Positions 8,135 to 16,355 of a stretch of DNA of 23,429 nucleotides are shown piece after piece (position 1 is the first letter of the stretch; the number at the start of each line of letters is the position of its first letter). The position numbers and the translations under genes were made by a program. The DNA lies in assembly GCF_900316465.1 (NCBI RefSeq), contig NZ_ONDD01000033.1, positions 1 to 23,429 on the forward strand, written 5' to 3'. This DNA comes from an uncultured Fibrobacter sp. GTDB lineage: Bacteria; Fibrobacterota; Fibrobacteria; Fibrobacterales; Fibrobacteraceae. A model generated the notes under the pieces. That model was not told the origin of the DNA and ran no database searches. It was given only the letters and a program-made list of their open reading frames with translations.

Positions 8135-10483
8135 TTAACCTTTCCCGTATGGCTTGCTCAGGTAAACAAGCGCCGTGGTGAGCGTGTAATCGGCAAGGAG
8201 TGCGGCACCGAGACCCACGATGGAGAGCAGGCCCACGTTGTGGAGTGCGCCCATGGGGCTGAAGATGAATACGAAGAACATCGCGCAAAGGATGAAGGTG
8301 GTCATGCCCATAGTCTTTCCGATTTCGCGGTAAGAGAGCAGTAACGCGTGCCTGTAGCTGCCCGTGCGCTCGAATCCGTATTTGATGTGGTTGTTCATGT
8401 GGATGGTGTCGTCGACGGCGATGCCCAAAATCATTGGCATCACGATCATCGTGATCATGTCGAGTGGCATGCCCGAATAGCCCATGACACCGCCAATCAG
8501 GAGAACTGGCGCAACGTTTGGAATCATCCCGATAAGGCCCGCCTTGATGCTCCCGAATGCAAGAATCATCATGATTGCGATAATCACGAACGACCCGCCG
8601 AACGAGCGCAAAAGCCCGCCGACCAGCTTGCCATTCATCTCGGCGTAGTTCACGACTTCGCCCACGACAGAAGTCTTGGCGTCCGGGAAAATGCGGGCGG
8701 CATAAGCGTTTGCCGAATCCAGGTCTTCTACGATTTTGTTGGCGTCGTAGCCGGCAAGTTCTATATGGATGTAGGTTGTCTTGTAATTTTCGTCCATGCG
8801 TTCAAAGAGCGCATCGGGGTCCGAGATTTCGTACAGGAAAAGCAATTGCGTGAGCATGTCCTGTGCATCGGGAATCTTGTAATACTCGATGCTGTCGGCG
8901 TTCAGCGTGCGGTTCATCTCTTTCACGAGGCGCGTCACCGATTGTACGCGCGGCTTGTCGCCCGAAATTTTGGTGAGCTGGAGCGTGCCGAGTTTCTGCT
9001 CAAGTTGCTCGATACGCTTCATGTTGGCGGGATCCTTGAGCGCGTCGTCATTCTCGAATTCCACCATCACGTTAAAGTCGTAAAGGCTTCCGAGTTTTCC
9101 GCTGAGCATGTCCTTGAGCCGCACCACGAAGGGAATCTTTTCGCCCATGGTCTCGGTGTAGTCCATGTTCACGTCGATATGCATCATTCCTGGAATCTGC
9201 AGCAACATTACCGCTGCCGAAATTACTGCGACAATAACACTGTGCCTGCACACCTTGCGCCCGAAGAATTCAAAGAGGATGTCCGCCTTGGTGGCTCCTG
9301 CCGACTTTACTTGCGTCGGATCGGGTTTAGCATTCTTGCCGAAGCTCATGAGAATCGGAATCAGGATGATGACATACAGATAAACCATCGTGACGATACC
9401 CGCCGAAATGCCTCCAATCCAGCGGATGGGGCGGATGCCTGCGAACAGGAACGAAATCAGCGACGCGACCGTGGTAATGACGGTAAAGAGAATGGGCCAG
9501 CCCGTTTCTTCGACGGCGCAAATCACGGATTCTCGACGGTTGCCCGTGCGCCTAAAATGCATGCGGAACGAATTGATGTAGTGGATGGAATAGCCCACCG
9601 AAAGCGCCATGCCTAAAAGTACCGGGAGCGCGACCATGCTCTCGTCGCCGACAACGCCGAGCCACGCATTGATGCCGAGTACCGAAGCGATGCCGCCGAC
9701 CGTTGCAATCGCGGACACCACCACGCCGCGCAGCGACCTTACAAACAAGATAAGGCATACGAGCATCACTAGGAATCCGAAACCGATACGCATCGCGCAT
9801 TCCCGCGAGATGACTTCGTTTTCTTCCATCTCGGTGTAGCTCATGCCTGTCGGGAGCATCTCGAACTTATCGCTCTTGAATTCGTCGGAATAGATGACAT
9901 TGCGAGCAAAAGGCGCAATGCTGTCCTTGCCGAAGTTGACGCCGCCTTCGTATGATTTCAGCGCAAGAATAATCCAGGTTTCTTTCGCGTCGTCGGAGAC
10001 GATGTTGTTCACGAGCGATTCGCGGGAAAGGATCAGCCGCTTTTTCGCTTCTAGTTCCTGTGGGGCATTGGGAATGCCTTCCTCAAACGGATCGATGACT
10101 TCGAAGCCTTCGTCGTTTGCGACTGGAATCGACAAATTGTGCGTCAGCGAAACCACGCGGTCAGCGTAAGGCACCTCGTTTTCGAGCCTGCGCGAAAGCT
10201 TGTCAATCGCCTGCAAAACCTCCGGCGCAAACACGTCATCGGCACGCACCATCACCATATAGCCATCGTCGCTGCCGAATTTTTCGTTAAAGTGCGCCTG
10301 GTCAATCTTCACCTTGTCCCAGTCGTCAAACCATTCCTCTTCGCTGCTCGTCATCTGCAGTTGCGGAAGCCCGAGACACGCCAAAAATGTCACAATTGCC
10401 GTTACCAGCAGAATCAACCAGCGAAACTTCACCTGAAAACGCCCCAATCGGGCAAAAACCTTGTTGACACGAGAAACTTGCAT
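8135..10483 (-). CDS. MMPL/RND-superfamily exporter (HAE3-like), second paralogue
   Basis: 782 residues with the same two-half layout as the exporter at 2494-4869. GIAVDDTIHMNNH holds the acid pair D691/D692; the first half has ALSVGYSIHYIN in place of it. The periplasmic domains of the two exporters share a conserved stretch: Lys-Leu-Thr-Lys contexts, a segment with MNRTLN or LDRTLN, then QLLFLYE or QLLLLYE, and a later ARxxxPDAK. They therefore look like diverged duplicates. Unlike the first copy it has no LolA-like or barrel partner next to it; the downstream gene is ZIP. A strong ribosome site (AGAGGAG) precedes the ATG, and a terminator hairpin lies directly before that site. The substrate is unknown. 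Confidence 0.84.
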   Translation of the reverse strand: MQVSRVNKVFARLGRFQVKFRWLILLVTAIVTFLACLGLPQLQMTSSEEEWFDDWDKVKIDQAHFNEKFGSDDGYMVMVRADDVFAPEVLQAIDKLSRRLENEVPYADRVVSLTHNLSIPVANDEGFEVIDPFEEGIPNAPQELEAKKRLILSRESLVNNIVSDDAKETWIILALKSYEGGVNFGKDSIAPFARNVIYSDEFKSDKFEMLPTGMSYTEMEENEVISRECAMRIGFGFLVMLVCLILFVRSLRGVVVSAIATVGGIASVLGINAWLGVVGDESMVALPVLLGMALSVGYSIHYINSFRMHFRRTGNRRESVICAVEETGWPILFTVITTVASLISFLFAGIRPIRWIGGISAGIVTMVYLYVIILIPILMSFGKNAKPDPTQVKSAGATKADILFEFFGRKVCRHSVIVAVISAAVMLLQIPGMMHIDVNMDYTETMGEKIPFVVRLKDMLSGKLGSLYDFNVMVEFENDDALKDPANMKRIEQLEQKLGTLQLTKISGDKPRVQSVTRLVKEMNRTLNADSIEYYKIPDAQDMLTQLLFLYEISDPDALFERMDENYKTTYIHIELAGYDANKIVEDLDSANAYAARIFPDAKTSVVGEVVNYAEMNGKLVGGLLRSFGGSFVIIAIMMILAFGSIKAGLIGMIPNVAPVLLIGGVMGYSGMPLDMITMIVMPMILGIAVDDTIHMNNHIKYGFERTGSYRHALLLSYREIGKTMGMTTFILCAMFFVFIFSPMGALHNVGLLSIVGLGAALLADYTLTTALVYLSKPYGKG

Positions 10484-10496
10484 TGTAAAACTCCTC

Positions 10497-10531
10497 TAAA
10501 AGCCCCAACGGAATGTTGTTCCGTCAGGGCT
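10497..10531 (-). terminator. Intrinsic terminator or attenuator between flavodoxin and the second MMPL gene
   Basis: In the minus-strand RNA, AGCCCUGACGGAA pairs with UUCCGUUGGGGCU over 13 bp (two G-U pairs) around a CAACA loop, followed by UUU. It ends about 14 bp before the MMPL start codon, overlapping the approach to its ribosome site. It fits a terminator for DUF3793-flavodoxin. A TATAGT at 10552-10547 could start a transcript that carries the hairpin in its leader. Confidence 0.75.
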
Positions 10532-10569
10532 GCTTCAATCCAAAACACTATAAGAAAGAAAAGGTCTTT

Positions 10570-10998
10570 TTAGGCGGTGGCGAGCGCCTTGCCGAGATCT
10601 TGGCAGGCGGCCTTGCCGGCGTCATCGGGGGCGTTCTCGATGGCGAGCGGGTCTGCCACAAGTACGAGCCCGGCGGCTTCGGCGTCGGCCTTCCACGGGT
10701 TCATCCATTCGCCGCCACCCCAGCCGTAAGAGCCGAACAGGGCGACTTTTTTACCGTTAAGAGCGGGCTTGACGGCTTCGTAGAAGGGCTGGAATTCGGA
10801 ATCTTCGAGTTCCTCGGCGCCCATGGCGGGGCAACCCAGTGCATAGCGGGCGTATTCGCCCAATTGGCCCTGCGAAAAGTCCGAGACGCTGAACACGTCG
10901 GCTTCGGCGCCGGCGGCCTTTGCACCTTCGGCGACGTATTTTGCCATCAGTTCGGTGTTGCCGGTTCCGCTCCAATAAATGACTGCGATTTTTTCCAT
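10570..10998 (-). CDS. Short-chain flavodoxin
   Basis: 142 residues. The FMN phosphate loop is WSGTGNTE (residues 9-16) directly after the first strand. The second FMN loop is GSYGWGGGEWM, with the Trp that stacks on the flavin in clostridial flavodoxins. The acidic composition and length match short-chain flavodoxins. These small electron carriers replace ferredoxin when iron is scarce, so they are commonly iron-repressed. A good ribosome site (AGGAG, 7 bp) precedes the ATG. It lies 42 bp after the DUF3793 stop, so the two probably share the promoter at about 11630-11650, which carries a candidate iron operator. Confidence 0.93.
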   Translation of the reverse strand: MEKIAVIYWSGTGNTELMAKYVAEGAKAAGAEADVFSVSDFSQGQLGEYARYALGCPAMGAEELEDSEFQPFYEAVKPALNGKKVALFGSYGWGGGEWMNPWKADAEAAGLVLVADPLAIENAPDDAGKAACQDLGKALATA

Positions 10999-11040
10999 TG
11001 TGATTCTCCTAGGTGAATTAAAGAGGTAAATGTCGTTTGA

Positions 11041-11607
11041 TTACGCTGCGTTTTGGACGGTCAGCATCGGCAGCGAATATCCTTTTTCAAATAGTTTGTT
11101 GAAAACATCGAAGCACTTGCGAAAGCAGGCGAACCGTTTTTCGCATTCGGTTACATCGCCGTAAACTTTCCAGTAGCCCGTATATTTGCTATTCCTGCCG
11201 CCGTTGATAATGAATCCTTTCACGTCTTCGAGGGGGTAGCCCAAGAATAGTCCGACTTCGTGCGGAAAACAGTGGCATTTGCGGATGCGCGCCGTCATGT
11301 ATGCGAGTGCACAGTCGGTGCTAAAGTCTGTGTAGCCGTAGGCGGCGAGAAAATGGCGGATTTCCGGCTCGGCAATAAGCTTTTGCAGGGCGTCTTCGCG
11401 ATAGACGTAGATAAAACTGCGACCGCAGCGTTCTGCAATAACGCGCACGCACACGCCGCGAGGGTTGAGTTCCTTGTTCCAGTGGGCGAGTTGTTTACAC
11501 AGCGTTTCGCTGGGTGAAGATTCAAGGCAGAATAAACTTCCGACCTTGAGCCCAGCGAGTGTTGGTGCGCATTGGCGAACGAGACGGTGATCTAAAAGAC
11601 GGTTCAT
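11041..11607 (-). CDS. DUF3793 family protein
   Basis: 188 residues, no signal peptide or membrane segment. I recognise the DUF3793 pattern: CAPTLAGLKVGSLF at the N-terminus, NPRGVCVRVIAER then FIYVYRED in the middle, FPHEVGLFLGYPLEDVKGFI, and finally YTGYWKVYGD. The family is common in Clostridia and other anaerobes and often lies beside FeoAB or flavodoxin; its biochemical role is not known to me. The context here supports a function in iron limitation. A candidate -10 (TACAAT, 11634-11629) is followed by a leader of only about 15 bases, and the palindrome GTTAGATTTCTCTAAC lies just upstream of it. Confidence 0.85.
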   Translation of the reverse strand: MNRLLDHRLVRQCAPTLAGLKVGSLFCLESSPSETLCKQLAHWNKELNPRGVCVRVIAERCGRSFIYVYREDALQKLIAEPEIRHFLAAYGYTDFSTDCALAYMTARIRKCHCFPHEVGLFLGYPLEDVKGFIINGGRNSKYTGYWKVYGDVTECEKRFACFRKCFDVFNKLFEKGYSLPMLTVQNAA

Positions 11608-11628
11608 TTTATTGCAAACTACAAATAA

Positions 11629-11652
11629 ATTGTAAAGTTAGATTTCTCTAAC
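11629..11652 (-). promoter_or_regulatory. Promoter with a TTAG-N6-CTAA operator for DUF3793-flavodoxin
   Basis: The palindrome GTTAGATTTCTCTAAC spans 11637-11652 (core TTAG-N6-CTAA at 11638-11651). It ends 2-3 bp from the -10 hexamer TACAAT (11634-11629, minus). A weak -35 (TATTTG) would lie 17 bp upstream, so the palindrome fills the spacer. This is where an iron repressor would block transcription. The same core occurs five times before the DtxR-type gene at 23118. Confidence 0.65.
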
Positions 11653-11660
11653 AAATATAC

Positions 11661-11690
11661 AAAAAAGCCTTGAAGTTTGTCAAGGCTAAT
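11661..11690 (-). terminator. Intrinsic terminator of the AraC-ABC operon
   Basis: AGCCTTGA (11666-11673) pairs with TCAAGGCT (11680-11687) over 8 bp with a 6-base loop. In the minus-strand direction a run of six T follows (11666-11661). It starts about 10 bp after the stop of the second ABC gene. Confidence 0.85.
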
Positions 11691-11696
11691 TTTGTA

Positions 11697-13427
11697 TTAA
11701 TTTTTGTTCATTTGCAATTCAAGCATCTTGCTGAAGAGGCCGCCTTTCGCCTTGAGTTCGGCGGGGGAGCCTGTTTCGGCAATGTGACCGTCTTGTAGCA
11801 CCACGACCTTGTCGGCGTTTGCGATGGTACGCATGCGGTGCGCAATGATGATGACAGTCTTGCCCTTCACCAGCTGCGAGATGCCGCGCTGGATCTTGGA
11901 TTCGTTTTCAACGTCGAGGCTTGCGGTTGCTTCGTCGAGCAAGATGATGGGCGCGTCTTTCAGCAGGGCGCGTGCAATGGAGATGCGCTGGCGTTCACCG
12001 CCCGAGAGTGTGTCGCCGTTTTCGCCGATGACGGTGTCGTACCCCTGCGGCATCTTCTGCACGAATTCGTCGCATCCCGCAAGTTTTGCCACCTTTAGGA
12101 TTTCTTCGTCGCTGGCATTGCGCTTGCCGATGCGGATGTTGTCCTTGATGCTCGTGTTGAACAGCACCACGTCCTGGAAGACGATGGAGAAATTCTTGAG
12201 GAGCGTTTCAGGGTCAATCTTGCTGATATCTTGGCCGCCGAGCGTTACCGTTCCGGCTTGAATGTCCCAGAATCGTGCGGCAATTTTGGCGGCGGTTGTC
12301 TTTCCGCTGCCGCTCGGGCCCACAAGTGCGGTGATTTCGCCCTGTTTTGCCGTGAACGAAACTTTTTTCAGGACTTGCTTGTTTTCGTTGTAATTGAAGT
12401 CGACGTCCTTGAATTCGATATCGTAATTCTGGGGAACGAATTCCGTTACGCCTTCCTGAGGCTTCATCTGGTCCATTTCGCGGAACCGGCGCAGGCGTAC
12501 ATTCACAAAGAACAGTTCAGCGAGATTGTTGAACACCAAGAAAACCGGGTTGTAGACCGTTGCCGCGCACACGATAAACACCAGATAGGTGAATACATCG
12601 ATTTCGCCCTTGGTCCAGAGGCGAGCTCCTGTAATCAGCACCGTGGCAAGACCCATCTTGAGAATGCCCTGCGCTGAATTCAGGAACATGCCAACCTTGA
12701 TATCGGAATCCATCTGCGTTTTTTCGTATTTGATGCAGTCCTTGTCGAAATGGTCGAGGTAGGCGGCTTCGCCCGAGTAGGAACGGATTTCCTGCACGTT
12801 TTCGAGGCCTTCCTGGATGTCTTCCATGATTTCACGACGCGCATTGTAAGAACTCTGGAACCAGCGGTCCTGAATTTTCTTGGAAAGCGCAATGAGCAAT
12901 GCTGCTGCGGGCACCACCCAGAAAAGCGCGATAGACATTTTCCAGTTGTAGCAGAACAGCATGATTCCGATTATGGTGACGCTCCCGATGGCGGCGAAAA
13001 GTTCCGGCACCGCATGCGAGAAAATCATTTCGAGTGCGTTGCAATCGTCCATGATGGTCGAAGTCAAGTCCGAAAGGTTCTTCTTGCCAAAGAACGAGAG
13101 CGGCAACTTACGAAGCTTTTCGGCAATCGAAACGCGGCGACGCATGCTTTCGTCGTACACGCTACTGTAAGTCGCGCTGTACGAGAACCTGTAAATGACA
13201 AGCATCACCACAAACAGAATTACCGCAATGCCCACATAGAACCATGTCCCGTGCGGAGTCTTGCCGGCAAATTCACCTATGCCCATCTGCTCCATCAAAA
13301 AGTAAAAGAGCATCATCATCGGGAACATGAGCGAAATAAAGTGCAGGAATGTCCAGACGACGCCACGGACAAACGTGCGCGAGCCTTCTTCCGAAAGAGC
13401 AAAAGTATTCTGAATCCACTTATACAT
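11697..13427 (-). CDS. ABC half-transporter, exporter fold, second of pair (YbtPQ/IrtAB-like)
   Basis: 576 residues. About six membrane helices in the first 320 residues are followed by a nucleotide-binding domain: Walker A GPSGSGKTT (370-378), Q-loop FQDVVLF, signature LSGGERQRISIARALL (474 onward), Walker B IILLDEATASLD and H-loop IIAHR. All catalytic motifs look intact. I chose the ATG at 13427 because GGAGG lies 7 bp upstream and it overlaps the previous gene's stop by 8 bp; the longer frame back to 13571 adds residues unlike a transporter. With its partner it probably forms a heterodimer. Exporter-fold pairs next to an AraC gene and a TonB receptor resemble YbtP-YbtQ, which import ferric siderophore. 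Multidrug or peptide export is the alternative. Confidence 0.88.
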   Translation of the reverse strand: MYKWIQNTFALSEEGSRTFVRGVVWTFLHFISLMFPMMMLFYFLMEQMGIGEFAGKTPHGTWFYVGIAVILFVVMLVIYRFSYSATYSSVYDESMRRRVSIAEKLRKLPLSFFGKKNLSDLTSTIMDDCNALEMIFSHAVPELFAAIGSVTIIGIMLFCYNWKMSIALFWVVPAAALLIALSKKIQDRWFQSSYNARREIMEDIQEGLENVQEIRSYSGEAAYLDHFDKDCIKYEKTQMDSDIKVGMFLNSAQGILKMGLATVLITGARLWTKGEIDVFTYLVFIVCAATVYNPVFLVFNNLAELFFVNVRLRRFREMDQMKPQEGVTEFVPQNYDIEFKDVDFNYNENKQVLKKVSFTAKQGEITALVGPSGSGKTTAAKIAARFWDIQAGTVTLGGQDISKIDPETLLKNFSIVFQDVVLFNTSIKDNIRIGKRNASDEEILKVAKLAGCDEFVQKMPQGYDTVIGENGDTLSGGERQRISIARALLKDAPIILLDEATASLDVENESKIQRGISQLVKGKTVIIIAHRMRTIANADKVVVLQDGHIAETGSPAELKAKGGLFSKMLELQMNKN

Positions 13428-15204
13428 TTTCGCCTCCTTCATTATCCTTGGAATTGTCGAGGGTCCATGTGACAGACTGCTGGTATTCGGCCCACATCTT
13501 GGCATAAATGCCGTTCTTTTCAAGTAATTCGCTGTGCGTTCCGCGTTCAGCGATTTCGCCTTCTTCAACAATGATAATCTGGTCGGCGTTCACCACGCTT
13601 GTAAGCCTGTGGGCAATCATCAGCACGGTCTTGCCGGCGGCCAGTTTGTGCAAGGCTTCTTGAATCAGGCGTTCGTTTTCGGGGTCTGCAAAGGCGGTTG
13701 CCTCGTCGAGCACCACGATGGGGGCGTTCTTCAAAATGGCGCGCGCAAGTACCACTCGCTGCTGCTCGCCACCCGAAAGATAAGTTCCCTTGCTTCCGAT
13801 AACGGTGTCGATACCGCCCGGCAGCTTGTCAATGATTTCGCGGCACTGCGCAAGATCAAGCGCCTTGTTTACCTGCTCAAGAGTCGCATCGGGCATGCCG
13901 TAACGAACGTTGTCCAAAATGCTCATCTTGAAAAGGCGCGTATTCTGGAACACGAACGAAACGTTCTTCATCAGTTCCTTCGGATCAATCTGCTTTACGG
14001 GAATACTGCCAATAGTAATTTCGCCGCTATCGACATCGAAGAAGCGCGGCAGAAGTTTTGCAATCGTACTCTTGCCACCGCCCGAAGGCCCGACAAGTGC
14101 TACCGTATGGCCCGCTGGTACCGTGAGCGAAATGTCGCTCAATACCTGCTTGTCGGTATCGGGGTAGGTGAAGCTCACGTTTCGGAATTCCACATCGAAC
14201 TTTTGCATCGGTACCGGATTTTCGCATACTTCTAAATCCTTGGTGCGGGCGATATCGTTGATACGGTCAACCGCGATTCCCGCCTGGTTCGTGGCATTGC
14301 TCAGGTACATGCTGCGCATCACGCACTGCGAGAACAGTGGTGTCACCAACACGTAAATCATCATGTTTACGATGGTGAGTTTTACATCGCCGTCGTTACC
14401 GATAATGAGCGCTGCCGTCGGCACCAGGAACAGTACGAATCCGTTCACGAGAATCGTGTAGATGCAGTAAGGGACCTTCCAGTTGTTGGAATAGGCTGTG
14501 ACCATCTTGTGGTAGGTCGCGATGCTGTTGTAGAAACTCTTGAATGAAAAAATCGTCTGCTGGAAAACCTTGACTACGGGAATTCCGCGCACGTATTCCA
14601 CTGCTTCGGAGTTCATCTCTTCAAGGGCCTGCATGTAGCGTTCCATGAACTTGGTTCCCCTGCGGCCAAGGGTACCCAAAATGAACAAGGCGTAGGCGAT
14701 AGGCACCAAAGAGGCAAGGCCGAGTCGCCAATCGAAAACGAACATCATCACAAGCGCCACGATGGGAATCAGGATGGTGCCCGAAATATCGGGCATTTCG
14801 TGCGCGACGAAGGTGTGCGTAATTGCAGCATTGTCGTCGATAATCTTGCGGAGTTTGCCCGTCGGGTTCTTGTCGAAAAATCCAAGCGGAGCTGACATCA
14901 ACTTTTTCATGGCGAATCGACGCAGGTCGCCTTCGAGCCTGAATGCAACCATGTGCGAGCAGGCGAGGGCCGCAAAGTAGAGCAATACGCTTGTGACCGA
15001 GGCGAGAACCGCTCCGATGGAGTAGTCAAAAATCTTGATGTTCGTCATGTCGCCGCCAGAGATAACCTCGCGGACAATCAGCCACATCAGTAAAAACGGC
15101 ACGAGCCCCGCGATGGCGCTCAATGCCGAGAGAATCAATGCTAGCGGGAACAGCGGCTTTCGCGAACCCATGTAAGCGTAGAGTTTAGAGAATGTCTTTT
15201 TCAT
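13420..15204 (-). CDS. ABC half-transporter, exporter fold, first of pair (YbtPQ/IrtAB-like)
   Basis: 594 residues, with an N-terminal membrane domain of about six helices and a C-terminal ATPase. Motifs: Walker A GPSGGGKST (372-380), Q-loop FQNTRLF, signature LSGGEQQRVVLARAIL, Walker B IVVLDEATAFAD and H-loop MIAHR. The D-loop reads AFADPENE instead of the usual SALD or SxLD found in the partner, so the two halves are not equivalent; I associate DEATAFADPENE with the siderophore-type pairs of gut and rumen anaerobes. The ATG lies 2 bp after the AraC stop with no clear ribosome site, which suggests coupled translation. The likely role is inner-membrane transport of a ferric chelate, inferred from context. 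Confidence 0.88.
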   Translation of the reverse strand: MKKTFSKLYAYMGSRKPLFPLALILSALSAIAGLVPFLLMWLIVREVISGGDMTNIKIFDYSIGAVLASVTSVLLYFAALACSHMVAFRLEGDLRRFAMKKLMSAPLGFFDKNPTGKLRKIIDDNAAITHTFVAHEMPDISGTILIPIVALVMMFVFDWRLGLASLVPIAYALFILGTLGRRGTKFMERYMQALEEMNSEAVEYVRGIPVVKVFQQTIFSFKSFYNSIATYHKMVTAYSNNWKVPYCIYTILVNGFVLFLVPTAALIIGNDGDVKLTIVNMMIYVLVTPLFSQCVMRSMYLSNATNQAGIAVDRINDIARTKDLEVCENPVPMQKFDVEFRNVSFTYPDTDKQVLSDISLTVPAGHTVALVGPSGGGKSTIAKLLPRFFDVDSGEITIGSIPVKQIDPKELMKNVSFVFQNTRLFKMSILDNVRYGMPDATLEQVNKALDLAQCREIIDKLPGGIDTVIGSKGTYLSGGEQQRVVLARAILKNAPIVVLDEATAFADPENERLIQEALHKLAAGKTVLMIAHRLTSVVNADQIIIVEEGEIAERGTHSELLEKNGIYAKMWAEYQQSVTWTLDNSKDNEGGENV

Positions 15205-15206
15205 AA

Positions 15207-16043
15207 TTATGCGACGTTTGTCATCCTGTATTTTTTCCTGTATTCCTTGGGGGTCATGCCCATCACATCCTGGAAGGCGTGGGCGAACTTGCTCCCGTTA
15301 TTGTAACCGACTTCGCCTGCGATTTCGAGAATCCCTCGGTCGCACTCGCGAAGTTGCTTGGCAGCCAGTTTCATGCGCTCGCGGCGTGCGTAGGTAAACA
15401 CCGGCAATCCGAATACGTTCTTGAAGCAAAGCTTCATGGCGGTAGGCGGCATGTCAAACTTGTTGGAAAGTTCCTCGATGGTGAAATGACTGTCCATGTT
15501 TTCGCAGATAAAAGAACGGATGCAGTAGATTTTTTCAATTTGCATCGAAGATAAATTGCATTCGCGGCAAATGGATTCTCGCTGCGTGTCTAGGTTTTTC
15601 AGGGTGAGCAAAAGCTCCAAAATGGCGAGTCTGCCATATTCCGCCTGCAAATTCTTTGACTTGTTGTCAATCTTTTCGAAGGCGCTGGCGACTTCTTCCT
15701 TGGTGTGGACGATGAACGGTCGGCCCGGTCGGCACATTTTCTGTGCGAGCATCTTGATGTCAATCAGAAAACCTGCAAAATGTTCGCGGATGTATTTTAT
15801 TGATTCTTCAAAGAACAAAATGCGGTCGCCGCAGTAATCGGCGGAACGCGTTAGCGCTCCCGAAGTCCACGCATCGTAAACTAGCATTTCTCCTGCCTTC
15901 AGCTGATTGCAGGGGAGTGCTCCGCCGGCCCAGCTGATTTGCCCCTTTCGGCAAAATTCAAGAACCAGGAGCGGATCCCTTTCAAGCGTTGTATGGTAGC
16001 ACCCGACTTTGTGCAACCATTCAATTCCGTTAATATTCAACAT
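15207..16043 (-). CDS. AraC-family transcriptional regulator (YbtA/PchR-like role)
   Basis: 278 residues. The C-terminal 100 residues form the double helix-turn-helix of AraC proteins: FTIEELSNKFDMPPTAMKLCF is the first unit and ILEIAGEVGYNNGSKFAHAF the second, closing with GMTPKEYRKKY. The N-terminal 170 residues show no family I can name and may bind an effector such as a ferric siderophore. GAGGG lies 5 bp before the ATG. As first gene of an operon with an ABC pair and next to a TonB receptor it matches the YbtA/PchR arrangement, where the regulator activates the receptor and transporter genes. It is the best candidate in the window to bind the TTCGG-N15-TTTGGAG boxes; AraC proteins commonly use direct repeats about 20 bp apart. 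Confidence 0.9.
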   Translation of the reverse strand: MLNINGIEWLHKVGCYHTTLERDPLLVLEFCRKGQISWAGGALPCNQLKAGEMLVYDAWTSGALTRSADYCGDRILFFEESIKYIREHFAGFLIDIKMLAQKMCRPGRPFIVHTKEEVASAFEKIDNKSKNLQAEYGRLAILELLLTLKNLDTQRESICRECNLSSMQIEKIYCIRSFICENMDSHFTIEELSNKFDMPPTAMKLCFKNVFGLPVFTYARRERMKLAAKQLRECDRGILEIAGEVGYNNGSKFAHAFQDVMGMTPKEYRKKYRMTNVA

Positions 16044-16355
16044 ATTTCCCTCAAAAATCTCTTTAAACTGGCTTTGTTAGTCTAGTCTTAAAAAGTAAGC
16101 CAAATCTAATTAGTAAACAAAACTTCGTCAAGGCTAATTTTGTGACGGCAATAGAAAAATTTTATTGCAAGAATGTCTGAATGGAGTGAAAAATGACTGA
16201 ACGGAGTTAAAATAAAACGAAAAAGACGATTTCCCCCTTAAAAATCCAATCGGATTTTTCCACCTCCGTTTGGAGTAGAACGGCTCCAAAGACATTTCTA
16301 AAATGCTCCGCAAAATTAACAAACGCGGTTTTTCCGCACCATTTCAGGAGCTAAT
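16044..16355. promoter_or_regulatory. Divergent control region between the AraC-ABC operon and the XusB-like gene
   Basis: 312 bp without a gene. Leftward promoter: TTGACG (16131-16126), 17 bp, TAGATT (16108-16103). Two near-matches to TTAG-N6-CTAA flank it, at 16124-16137 (over the -35) and 16077-16090 (after the start). Rightward promoter: box TCGG at 16250-16253 with TTTGGAGTAGAA at 16269-16280, then TAAAAT at 16299-16304. Other structure: direct repeats CTGAATGGAGTGAAAA (16177-16192) and CTGAACGGAGTTAAAA (16197-16212), period 20 bp; an AT-rich hairpin with 8-bp arms at 16240-16259; an inverted repeat TTTGGAG-N8-CTCCAAA (16269-16290); and a small GCGG-N5-CCGC hairpin at 16325-16337 in the leader. 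Confidence 0.6.

Noticed and set aside
8348..9616. 422-residue open frame on the plus strand, opposite the second MMPL gene
   Set aside because: Rich in His, Arg, Asn and Asp without domains; the opposite strand encodes a clear MMPL protein across the whole stretch.
13428..13571. 48 extra N-terminal residues for the second ABC protein
   Set aside because: They are antisense-free but overlap the partner's coding end; the ribosome site and the 8-bp overlap point to 13427.
15615..15623. A TTTGGAG copy inside the AraC gene (and another near 18972 in the receptor gene)
   Set aside because: A 7-mer is expected a few times by chance in a window this size; these lack the TAGAA extension and a gene downstream.
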